The translations under genes and the position numbers were made by a program. From Struthidea cinerea (lineage: Eukaryota; Chordata; Aves; Passeriformes; Corcoracidae), in the NCBI GenBank assembly GCA_013397865.1, contig VZTI01005313.1, positions 233,318 to 297,317 of the forward strand: a DNA stretch of 64,000 nucleotides, written 5' to 3'. Of the stretch, positions 29,901 through 41,900 are shown piece by piece. The notes under the pieces are model-generated. The model was not told the origin of the DNA. It saw nothing but the letters and a program-made list of their open reading frames with translations, and did no database searches. The stretch's first letter is position 1, and the number at the start of each line of letters is the position of its first letter.

Positions 29901-32900
29901 TTGGTCAGAGCTGATCCCAGAAGGTTTTGATTATCTTCTCATCTGTTCTGTGATGTGCTTTGTCTTTGGTTTGACCACAGGTGGAAGAATTGAAGGAAAC
30001 AGTGAAAGAAGAGTTCATGCCTTGGGTATCACAGTATCTTGTGATGAAAAGAGTCAGTATTGAGCCTAACTTTCACAGCTTATATTCAAACTTCCTTGAC
30101 ACACTTAAGAATCCAGAGTTTAATAAAATGGTTCTGAATGAAACCTACAGAAACATCAAGGTGAGTAGTGCAAGTTTTCTAAAGGCAGCACGGGAGTGTG
30201 CTGTTCTCCTCATGCTATTTGCTTGTATGTTGCTGATCCTCAAATATAGAATATCATTCAAAAATCTGCTTTCTGGCTTACCGTTAGACTTACATGTTAT
30301 CTTTATGAATACTAGGATTCTTTTCAGTTGGGAACATATGAAAGACTTAAATTGTGTAACAGGAGGGCAAATTTGCATTTAAATTCATTTATGTAGGCGG
30401 ACTTCAAATTTGTGTGATGTTTACAAACTATAACCCAGGGGAAAATTGCTTATGGTCTAGTTGTTTTGTGTGGAGGAAAGTACAATGATAAGAAAACCAC
30501 ACTCTGTTCTTTTGGTCCAAGAGGAATAGGGGGGAAAGGTTGTGTTTAGAAAACGGAGGTATAAAAGCCAAAATTTATTAGAGGGCTAAGATAATGTGAA
30601 GGGGAGAAGGAGGAGGAAGCAGTAGCCCAGAAGTGATGAACAGATGAAACAAGTTTGTAAAGAAAGCACTATTTTTAAACCTGTTGGTGGAATTTCCTGA
30701 CCACCATGGGTTACGCTGTAGTGCAAAAGCATCTCCTGGCTCTTGAGAATACAGCTGATCTTGCTGTGTTCAGCTGATGCTCCTCTGAAGTCAAGGAACA
30801 GAACTAACAGCAGAATACTTGTTTTATGATTTATGACATGGTGACGTGAGTTATGTTTTGACATGACAATGAAATGGTTTCCCTGGAAGGTTAAACTGTA
30901 GCCTTCGGGTCTGTGATGAGGCGTTAAGAGGAAGCACAAGTTACACTTGGCTATGGGAGTAGTTGTAACAGTCGCAGCAGAGTAAATGGTGAGGTCTGGG
31001 AAAGTGTAATCCTCTTGTTTTGATCCTTTTAAAGAAAGGAATGTTGCAGTCATGACAGTGCAGATTTGCAGGGTGCTGCCTTGAAGTGAAAGCTATTCAG
31101 GTGTCTGTGTAATGTGACTGAAGCTCAGAACTTAATGTTCTAAAATTTTGCCTTCATTCAGATCAGCTGTTGGTTTGGTTTGGAGTCTGATTATCTTCTG
31201 CTTGTTGCTTGAGATGCCTTTTTTGTTCTTTGTTAGGTGCTATTGACATCAGATAAAGCTGCAGCCAACTTCTCAGACCGTTCCTTGTTAAAGAACCTTG
31301 GTCACTGGCTGGGAATGATTACAATGGCTAAAAATAAGCCCATCTTGCACACGGTGAGCCACTGTCTTTACAGATTGCATTGGCATGAATTGGATGAATT
31401 GATATGCTGTTACGCAGTAACATAGGCTATTTGGGAAATCTTACCACCTTTCTGGTGCCTCTTCTATGTGCCAAGTACAAAGTATGACTCCAGAGTTGGT
31501 TATTTAAGACTTCTAAATATTTTTTTAATCTCAGAGAGTTAGTAGCTACATTTATTTTGGCACAAAATTTAACATTATTTTGTTAATCCATGTAAAAATG
31601 TAGATGTGTAAATCTTTGTTCAAAAAGTAACTGCTGCTTAGAAGTCTGTAAAATTCAAGGGCTGTCTTGACTCAGCCTTGCCTGTATCTGAAAAGGAAGC
31701 AGTGTGTAAGTGGAATTGTGCAATGTGTTTGCTGTTTCCCCCACCCCCATTCCCACTTCAATCGTTGATGGTATTTTTCAGGATTTGGATGTGAAGTCGC
31801 TGCTACTGGAAGCATACGTTAAGGGACAGCAGGAATTGCTTTATGTGGTGCCATTTGTTGCCAAAGTGTTAGAATCCAGTGTCAGGAGTGTGGTAAGTGT
31901 CTTTGTACAGAGTTATTGCTCAAGTGGCAAAATATTGCAGGAAGTAATTAGCTTCTGTTACAAAATGGAACACTGATTAAATTCTATGGAGAGCAAGAAA
32001 AGGGATGTAAGAGCTTTAAGGGAAGGAGTTTTATTTGGAGGGAAGATATACGGCCATGCATTTTTGCAGCATAAATAGGTGGTGTTAGCTGAAATGTACT
32101 GTGGTATCCCTGAACAGAACTCATATTGAGAAATGGAAGGATGCCATTGAAGAGGTTCTAGGATATATTTATTCTTAGATTTTTTTTTTTCCATTTCTCC
32201 TGCCCGCTTTCATCCTGATCAGCTTGTCATTTCTGCTTGATGTAGAACTGATCTCTCAAGAAGGACCAGGTCATTGTGTTTCCAGTTTTTCACTTAGGTT
32301 CCTAATGTATTTCCAGTTATACTGAATTACTGGAATAATTATTAATAAAATACTAAATTCAACTCTAACCATAGCTGTACAAAGGTTTCCACAGCTGTAT
32401 GCACACATAGCTGCTTGTGTTTCAAACATTTCCAGTCATGTATTATCCAGATGATTCAGTAAGTTTGTGTAATACTGCTCTCTTCTTTCTCTTGTAGGTC
32501 TTCAGACCTCCAAACCCATGGACAATGGCCATTATGAATGTTTTAGCTGAGCTACATCAAGAACATGATCTAAAAGTAAATTTCTGGGGCTTTTTTTTCC
32601 TGTATCTACTGAGTGTGAAGTTTTCTTGACATACTGGTCAAGAAGGATTTTGTGAAGGACCAAGCAGCCCTTCTCACTGCTTTAGCTTGGGGAGATTGCT
32701 TGGGCATTGATAATTAGGTAGAACTTGGGTGAAACTCTTCTCCATGAGGTCAGCATGCAAGATAGTTGTGTAATCCTCAGTCACTATTAATCCCTGAAAG
32801 GGGTGGGGATAGAATGGGGAGCTTGGGAGTCAAGGGACCCAGTGGATGTTTTGAGTATTTTCCTTGTGACATGACCTAAACTTGAGTTATTTTGCAGTTG

Positions 32901-35900
32901 AATCTGAAGTTTGAGATTGAGGTGCTCTGCAAGAATCTTGCATTAGACATCAATGAGCTGAAACCTGGAAGTCTCCTGAAAGATAAGGATCGTCTAAAAA
33001 ATTTGGATGAGCAGCTGTCTGCTCCAAAGAAGGATGTGAAGCAGCCAGAAGAGCTACCACCCATCACAACAACTAGTAAGTACATCTCATGTAGAATCCA
33101 GAACCATGCTGTTGAAGTTCTAATAGGACAGGTTTTACTATTATAAAATAAAATGTGAAGCTACATATACTATTGTAACATTCCTGAGTGCTTGGGAGCA
33201 CTTGGATAGTTTTATAATAGAAATAGGTGTATAGAGTTTGGAGATGGAAAGGGAATGGAAGCCATCATGAGGACTAATTCTGTGTTATATGTATGTAGCT
33301 ACTCCTTAGACTCCCTCTTGTTAACAATACACCGGGTGCTAAACTGTCATAACAAACAACTCTCTTAAAATGTAATGAAGCTACTTTGGAACTAATCATT
33401 AGGCAAGTGGAGAATGAAAGTTGCTTGGTAAGTTTAGGAGGTTTCATGATCAAACTGCAAAGCTTTTGTTTCTAGGTCATTTCCTGGTTTAAATAAGAAT
33501 TATATACTTGTATTATAAACAGTTGCCTTTCACTAGTAGCTCAATACAAACATACTTGTGTTCTCCAGCTGCTTCTACAACTCCAGCTACCAGCACCACT
33601 TGTACAGCCACGGTTCCTCCACAGCCCCAGTACAGTTATCATGACATCAACGTCTATTCTTTAGGAGGGTTGGCTCCACATATTACTTTAAATCCAACGG
33701 TAAGTTTTAGACCTGATTTAGTTTGCTAAAAGAATTCTTACAGCCAGGGTTGATGCAGATCTCAGCTGGTGGGACCTATCAGGACTTAAGTATAAAAGAA
33801 GCCTCTGTGCTCCTTTTGTCCAGTCAGCAGCTCAGCTCTTAAGTCAATCTTTGCATTGTTACTCAGCTGCAACTCGGTTAGAAAAATAATAATTTGTCCC
33901 AGTTTCAGATTTATCCAATACTGTAATAGCTGCATGGGGAACATGGGAGTACTGCACAAGCTAAGATAGTGCACTTATAAGTTGGTCAGAAAATGCAAGT
34001 GTCTAGGGTAGGTGGGATTCCAGTGTACTTTGTTTTCTCACCTTTCCTAATCCCCCGCAGATTCCGCTGTTCCAAGCCCACCCGCAGCTGAAGCAGTGTG
34101 TGCGGCAGGCGATCGAGCGTGCAGTGCAAGACCTCGTCCATCCGGTGGTCGATAGATCCATCAAGATTGCCATGACGACCTGTGAGCAGATAGTCAGGAA
34201 GGACTTTGCCCTGGATTCGGAGGAGTCACGGATGCGCGTGGCCGCTCACCACATGATGCGGAACCTGACTGCTGGGATGGCCATGATTACCTGCAGGGAG
34301 CCTTTGCTGATGAGCATAGCTACCAACTTGAAAAATAGCTTTGCTACTGCACTGAGGGTAAGACCCCCCATCATTTGACGTTTATATCCAATTTACAGGA
34401 CTGTAGGCATCCAGCATTAGCAAATCAGTTCTCCACAGTGTGGACTTGTTAATTAATTGCGCAGCTTAACTAGCATGGGGATGCATTCTCTGGGTAGAAG
34501 TTTTGTGACTCTTGTAGAATTACAGTGAAAAGAGTGCGTTGAGATTACAGGTCATGTCAAACACTCTTAAACTGGGATGGTGGATCTTATACTGCATGGC
34601 ACACAATCTTCTGACTATCTTTTTATTTTGCCCCAGTGTTAATCCCATAATGAAAGCCTTGGAGACGTGAACTTTCTGCAGGGTTTGAGGCAGAAAAGCT
34701 AAACTGGGGAGGACTGAATTGATTTTGGTGATATTTTGGATTGTTTCCGCATGCATGCTTCAGGCAGATTTTATTTACTTGTGCTATTAGCAGATAGGTA
34801 GTTCAGACTGTTCTGCAGAGTTTGTGAATTCATTGGGTTTTCTAGAGGCTATTTTCAGGTCTCTTCATGAAGAAAGTTTGAGCTAAACTGTGTGGAACAG
34901 CTTCTGAACTACTGACCACAACAGCAGCTACCACCCAGAATTCTTGCCATCAGTGTCAGCAACAGGCGCAAGAGCATAAGGATCTTGGAAAGCTCAAGAC
35001 GGCTGTACTTTCAGCTATTAGAAATGAGTCAGGTTTTTTATCCTTGAAGACATATGACATTGGTACAAATCCAGCTTTAATCCAAGGAAACTTTTTAAGG
35101 GATAATTGTAGAAAACATTTTGTTGCAGAAAAAGTGCTGTATGAGATACCTAAATATTCTTATCTGGCTTATTGTTATGAAGTGGTTTAACAGAAGTAGT
35201 GTAATTCTCAGCAATTAATGAAAGAGGGGTAGCTCTTAACAGACAAGGAAGTCCAAGTATATGGGACAGGATGCCTTTATAGATGTATTCCATTTCTAGT
35301 GAAAGTTGCTGCTTTGCACCTTGGAAAATACGTGCATCTATTCAGGGTTCTCATAAAGCAGACTCTGAGAAGGAAGGAAGAAAATCTGGTTCCCTATCAG
35401 AAAATGAACCTGCTGAAAAAGGCTTAGGACTGCTTTTTTGCACCTTCCAATTACAACCTAGGAAGTAGGGAAACTTCTACTGTGATGCAAAGCCTTCCCT
35501 GTATTAGCCTCACTCTGTGTGCATCTGTCTAAAGCAGGGCTTTATTTACAACTTAGGAAGTAGGGAAACTTCTACTGTGATGCAAAGCCTTCCCTGTATT
35601 AGCCTCACTCTGTGTGCATCTGTCTAAAGCAGGGCTTTATTTCTGTGCCCTGGGGATGGGTAGGTGGAGAAGATGGAGAACTCCTGCTGTTTTGTTCCTT
35701 GTTAAAAGTCTTTTCTGTCGTCTTGCCTACATGTTTTATTCAAAGCTATGCAAAACTAAATTTAATATTATGTATTCTCTGGGAAGGGATTGTGATCCTA
35801 AGAGCATTCCTTTTTATTGCTGGTGTTCCGTATAGGCAGTGGTGCAGATTTTAAGGCTAGTAATATACAGGGAAAATTTACATCCTTCACTGATTATTGT

Positions 35901-38900
35901 GATTTTCAATAGGCAGCCTCCCCACAGCAGAGGGACATGATGGAGCAGGCAGCTGCCCAGTTAGCACAGGATAACTGTGAGCTTGCCTGCTGCTTTATCC
36001 AGAAGACAGCTGTGGAAAAGGCAGGCCCTGAGATGGACAAGAGGCTCGCAACTGTAAGTATGGGACTGTTGTCTTTTAGAAGTATTATATGTGCTTGTAC
36101 ACATCCAGAAGGGTGTCTAAAACTCAGTGTTTGTGTTCTTCCCAGGAATTTGAGCTCAGAAAACATGCTAGGCAGGAGGGGCGTCGGTACTGCGATCCTG
36201 TTGTGTTAACGTACCAGGCTGAGCGGATGCCAGAACAGATCAGGTTAAAGGTGAGTTCTGTTCTGATGCTGCTCATTCCCTCTTGATAAGGAAAAGTGGA
36301 TGGCACAGCATTAGCTGAGTAATTGTGTATTGTTAGTCTTGCCTAACAGTACAGCTGCTGTTATCTTGATTAGTATGGAAACACATAAATACATTATTTC
36401 AAAATGAGTATTCATATCATTTTCTCAGCTCCTTGAGTCTCTTTTTCTGTGTAGCTCCTCTCACTGAAAGATGGCTCGTCTGTTTTGTTGTCTTTATATT
36501 TTCTTTTCTTTTGTCTCCATTATATTTTCTTCCGTGAAAGGACATACCACATGCTTTCAGCAGAGCATTTCTCAATATTCATTTATTTCTGTTTCTGGGA
36601 ATGTGAGTTTTGTTTTTAGAGCAAAATCTCCCTGTTAGGAGGTGTGGCAGGAGAAACAGGACCTCAGTGCAAAGCAGCTGAATCCTACTCGATGTCTAGG
36701 CCACTCTGTTTAAGAGTAGCTACCTGTTACACAAGCTGTCTTTATTTTTTACGGCCTCAGTGCTTATCAATGAGGTTAATGCCCATTCTTTTCTTTGCAA
36801 AGGTTGGAGGTGTGGACCCAAAACAGCTGGCTGTTTATGAAGAGTTTGCACGCAATGTCCCTGGCTTCTTGCCCACCAATGACTTAACTCAGCCTACAGG
36901 ATTCTTGGCTCAGCCTATGAAGGTAGAGGTTTCTGAATTAACCAGCTTGAAAGTGCTATAGCCCTTTTGGGGACTGTTGCAGAACTTGTGTTTTTGTTAG
37001 AAGGACTCATAAGAGTCAAGTGTTTGTATTGCTTGGGGATAGTGGTTAAAAAAATGCATTAGTTCTAATGACAAAGTAATGGCAACATAAAACTTCCATC
37101 TAGTCTTAGGGGCTTGTAACCCAAATTGGGACAAGATCTGCAGCTTATGATTCCTACATGTAGTTTTAATAGCAGTAAAACATTTTATTCAAATCTTAGG
37201 TTACTTTTGCAGGAAGGTCACAGATGGCAAGTCTGAATTTTAAGATCATTAACAAGTTTTTTCATACATAAGGCCTTACTGACAGAACAAGGGGGAATGG
37301 CTTCAAACTGAGAGACAGCAGGTTTAGATTAGATGTTAGGAGGAACTTCTTCCCTGTGAGGGTGGTGAGGCACTGGAAGAGGTTATCCAAAGAAGCTGTG
37401 GATGGCCTATCCCTGAAGTATTCAAAGCCATGTTGGGTGGGACTTTGAGCAACCTGCTCTAGTGGAAGATGTCGCTGCCCATGGCAGGGCAGTTGAAACA
37501 AGATAGTCTTTAAGGTCCTTCCAATCCAAACCATTCTGTGATTCTGAGTGATGGAGTTATTTGCTGGTTATTTTCACAACTTAATTTGCTCATATGTGTG
37601 TACTTTAAATGCCAGCATAACAAACCGCAGTACTGTAGAGGTCCAAATTCTGGATGCTATAATTTCTGAAGGAGAAGAGCCAGTCAGTATTTAAATTTCA
37701 CAAATGCAATCCTTGCAAAAATCACTGATTCTCACTTTCTCTTAAGCAGCAAGCTTGGGCTACAGATGATGTAGCACAAATTTATGACAAATGTATGACA
37801 GAACTGGAGCAGCACCTGCAGTCCATTCCACACACCCTGGCCATGAATCCTCAAGTTCAAGCGTTGCGTAGCCTCTTGGAGGCGGTGGTAGTGGCTCGGA
37901 ACTCCCGGGATGCTATTGCTGCACTTGGACTGCTGCAGAAGGTGGGTGTTGACAACTTGTCTCTGTAACAACTTGCTTAGAGTTTATTTCTCACCTGCCT
38001 CATGGATTGTCTTGCTGGTGACCTTGTGTTTTCATGCATCCTGTGGAACTTGCTTGGTGAACAGTACTGAATTGCTGTCTTTGGAAATCCAATAAATAAG
38101 ATTGGGAGGGAGCCACTGTGTTCATTTAGGGTATTGTACGTATGGTGTCAAGACTGCTGTGAAAGAAGCAGGTGTATGGAATCCTGGGACTTACAGTTTT
38201 GTTCAGATGTGACAAGTAGACAGCTGTTGCAGTCCAGAGTAGTCTGATTTCAAGATGATTTGGAGGCTAAAAAGGTGTTTGAACTGCCCTTGTAGATAGA
38301 TAATATTGAGCATAATACTGGATTTCTAGTGGGACACTTGGGGGGTTTATTTTGCGGTAACTGATAAATGACTATGCAGGGTGGCCTGATCCTGGCCAGC
38401 TGCCAAGCATCCATCCAGCTGCTTCCTCTTTCTGCTTTGCTGCAGGACAGGGAGAAAACACAAGCAGCCCCAGATGACGTTTGTTCAGAATATGACAGTT
38501 TAGTAAGGAAAGTAAAGGCCGTGTGCACAAATGAAACAAAAATATCTACTTCTGATCAGCAGACAGATGTCCAGCTTGGAAAGCAGGGCTTCAGCGCATG
38601 TGACACTTGCCTGGAAAGGCAAACATCAGAGCCATGAATGCCCTTTTTCATCCTTGTTTCCCTGAGCTTTTATTGCTAAGCATGATGTAATATGGTATAG
38701 AATATCCTTTTATTCAATTTGGATCAGCTGTCCTGGCTATGTTGCTTCCCAACCTCTTGTCCATCCCCAGCCTACCCACTGGTGGGGGAGGCAGAGTGGG
38801 AAAGAAAAAGCCTTGATCCTGTGCTAGTGCTGCTCAGCAACTGGCAAAACTGTGGTGCGTTGTCAACACTGTTTTCAGCCCAAATCCAAAGGACAGCACC

Positions 38901-41900
38901 ATATGGACTGCTATGAAGCAAATTAACTCCATCCCAGCCAGAATTTGCAGGCTGTACCAGTGGGGAGTGTTGCAGTGAGCTGATCTGGCATCAGTGCCTG
39001 TGTAGTAGTGCAGAACAAGTGACGGACGTGGAGAAAAATCCACTTGAGAATAGTGTAAGCATACTGAGCTGTCTGCATGAGGATCCAAGAACAGTGCCAA
39101 AACAAAAGTAACTGAAAACTGGAGGGACACTCTTCGTTCTTGGCTCCTGGAGCATGTACCTGTTAAAGGATCCTGTCCTGACTAGGACTTGACCAAATAA
39201 ATTGTGTTGCCCTTGTAGAACTCATCCTCCATTTGCTGTAGACTAACAGAGATGCATCCCTTAGTGCTGCAGCTCTTTCTCTAAGGAAGCTGCTCGCTTA
39301 CCTCTGGCAGGTTCTGTCAGTATTTTCTCAGATAGTTTTTCGTGAGCCATATGCAGAGTTGCTTGAGGAGGCATTGACTTAGGGAAGCTGCAGCACGAAC
39401 TAACACGGTCTGTCACGCTATTTGGTGCACGTACAAAGCTAGTGGGTCATAGAGAGACCTGTAGGTTTGTTTGTGGTAGCATAGCTGTGTACAGTGCGTG
39501 TATAGATGCCGTAGTAACTGGTGAAATCTCACAGTTTTTTCAAGAAGTCAGCACAATTACTAAATTGATTTTTTTTTTTCCCACGTCTTTTGAGTCTTCT
39601 GGTGATAACTCTTGCTGATGTAACGTGCAGAAGATTTGGAAGAGGACTTGTTTTTTCCTCTGCTAACAGGTTGCATCTATTCTAGGCTGTAGAAGGCTTG
39701 CTGGACGCCACCAGTGGGGCTGACGCTGACCTCCTGCTCCGCTATCGTGAGTGTCACCTGCTGGTGCTGAAGGCTCTGCAGGACGGCCGTGCCTATGGAT
39801 CTCCGTGGTGTAACAAACAAATCACTAGGTCAGTTACAAGACAACAAGAACATTGATGTAGCTTTGACCGTCTTTTGGAAGTTTCTGTGTTACTCTGAAT
39901 TCCCTGCCTATTAATATTTTGCATTGCTGCTATTTAGATAGACAAAAAATAGCTAGCTTTTTTTGTCAAAATTAACTAGATTTTTCAATAATGCTGGTTC
40001 ATTCCAGGACATGATAGGAATCTTTGATGGAATTAATCATTAGGGCATGGTCTGGGCTCTTTTTTCCCTCTTATTTTGCAGAGAATATCTCTGTATGCTG
40101 TCACGAACAGTGTGACATGGCATATGCCTGTAGCAGAAGCTTCAGCTAGGCAGATCTGCCACTTCATCTTTGGGAGAGGGGCTTCTTACGCTGAGTAAAC
40201 TGAAGCTCTTGAAGGACTCTTGTGACCAGTTGTGCAGAGCGACAGATGCTTGAGTCTGACTGTTCTGAACTTAAACATTACCTTAGAGAATGCTCTAGAA
40301 GAGGTGTCTTTTGAAGCTGGATAATGAATCACAGTGAATGTCACAGTTTCTGAAGTACTAGATTTGAGTTGTTTCACTTAAACTGTGTTGTTGAAGTACA
40401 CTTTTTAAAAGGAGTCCAATTCTTCAGGTGCCTGATCGAATGCAGAGATGAGTACAAGTACAACGTGGAAGCTGTGGAGCTGCTAATCCGCAATCACCTT
40501 GTTAACATGCAGCAGTACGACCTTCACTTGGCTCAGGTAAAGGGAACCTGCTCTTTTAAAGGAGGAGGGATGCACTCAGTCCACTGTAAGATCTGTGGCT
40601 GAACTTCGTCTTTTTCGTGTTGACAGTCCATGGAGAATGGCTTGAACTACATGGCTGTGGCATTTGCCATGCAGTTGGTAAAGATCTTGTTGGTGGATGA
40701 GAGAAGCGTTGCCCACGTAACAGAAGCAGATCTGTTTCACACCATTGAGACACTCATGAGAATTAATGCTCATTCCAGAGGAAACGCCCCGGAAGGGTGA
40801 GGCTATAGTATTGTGCAATATATTACTTTTTTTGTGCTCATTTATGATTTACATATTACATAGGCAATGTCTCATATCATTCAGTCATACAGCTTTAAAC
40901 TTTCCCTAGTGCTGCAGTCCTAGTTAATTTAGTTAAACTGTCACTCTAATGTAAATGTGCTCATCCTAGTCAAAATAGAGGCAGCTGCAGCGTCATGTGA
41001 AACTGAATGCTTAAGCAAGAAAATCTCTCTATGCACTGTGCTCCATAATTCTGTGGTACTGTGAGAAACTTGTTTGAATTATCTCAAATTTATGCAATAT
41101 TATTGCCTGTTTAAGTCTTATATATCTAGGTGTCAGTATGTTAATTTGTTAATCACAAACAATCAAACTGGACGATCTTTTCTGTTTAGAGCTTACAAAG
41201 CAATCCTCCACCAGTCTCACATGGCTTGTGAGACCAGCAAACTGCCCAAACCGTTTGGACAGCAGATGTTGCCACAGCACCTGGAAATACCTGTGGGACT
41301 TGCAGGCCTTCTATTTATAAGATGGAAGCAGTTATTTCTGGGTTTGAGAAACACATGGATTAGAGCTTGGAGAACTCTGAATAGCTGTGAGAGCAACCAG
41401 CAGCTGATGGCAGTGGCTGCCATTACCAACACAGCTGCTAATAGGATGTCCCAAAACCAAAGTCCTTTCATCTACAGTTGGCGTGGATAGATTGTCTTCA
41501 CTGTATGGCTTGACTTTCACTGCAGCCATATCCAGTGCCCCAGTCAGGCTGTTGAGTACTGGCATCTCACTATCTGGGAGCATTTTAGGGCTCCTGAAAT
41601 CTGCAGAAGAGAAGCTGCTTCTAGTCCCTGTGGTGCTTTGTTGCAGCACTCTGCTGTACAGACTGGAGTGGAACTTCAAAGCTTGTGTGATTTCAGTGTT
41701 CCTTCTTTCATCATAAATGTATCTGCTTTCATGACTTATTTCTGCTATTCCAGTGAGAACTGAAAGATACAAAGTTTTAGTATAAGAAATAATTTGCTTT
41801 CTTTCAACTCTATTTGACTGAGCTTCCAGTTCCTGTACCTTCCTGGGGAGGAGGAATTCTAACCCAGCTCTTGCTCTGGTCTGTTGCATTAGATTACCCC

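Larger units (their letters stand above)
20955..33568 (+). other. CNOT1 introns 16-28, mostly featureless
   Basis: Introns of note are 20955-22300, 23110-24223, 25452-26317, 26397-27647, 27879-29153, 30161-31236 and 31893-32497. I saw a GC-rich short hairpin at 22592-22610 (CCCACCC/GGGTGGG), a G run near 22634, and a 20-bp direct repeat at 25581-25600 and 25607-25626. No mobile element was recognised. Confidence 0.55.

Noticed and set aside
30586..31053. 155-codon - strand frame in CNOT1 intron 24
   Set aside because: No recognisable similarity and no nearby gene signals; size is within chance expectation.
32662..32706. 7-bp hairpin CCAAGCA/TGCTTGG in intron 27
   Set aside because: Stem of this size is frequent by chance and no H or ACA box follows.
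33825..33947. H/ACA-like arrangement in intron 29 (AGAAAA hinge, ACATGG end)
   Set aside because: The first hairpin lacks a lower stem next to the hinge and stems are only 4-6 bp; weaker than the intron 38 candidate.
38368..38637. Possible extra CNOT1 exon in intron 34 after CTTTGCTGCAG
   Set aside because: The sequence is not part of the known protein, and including it would end the frame.
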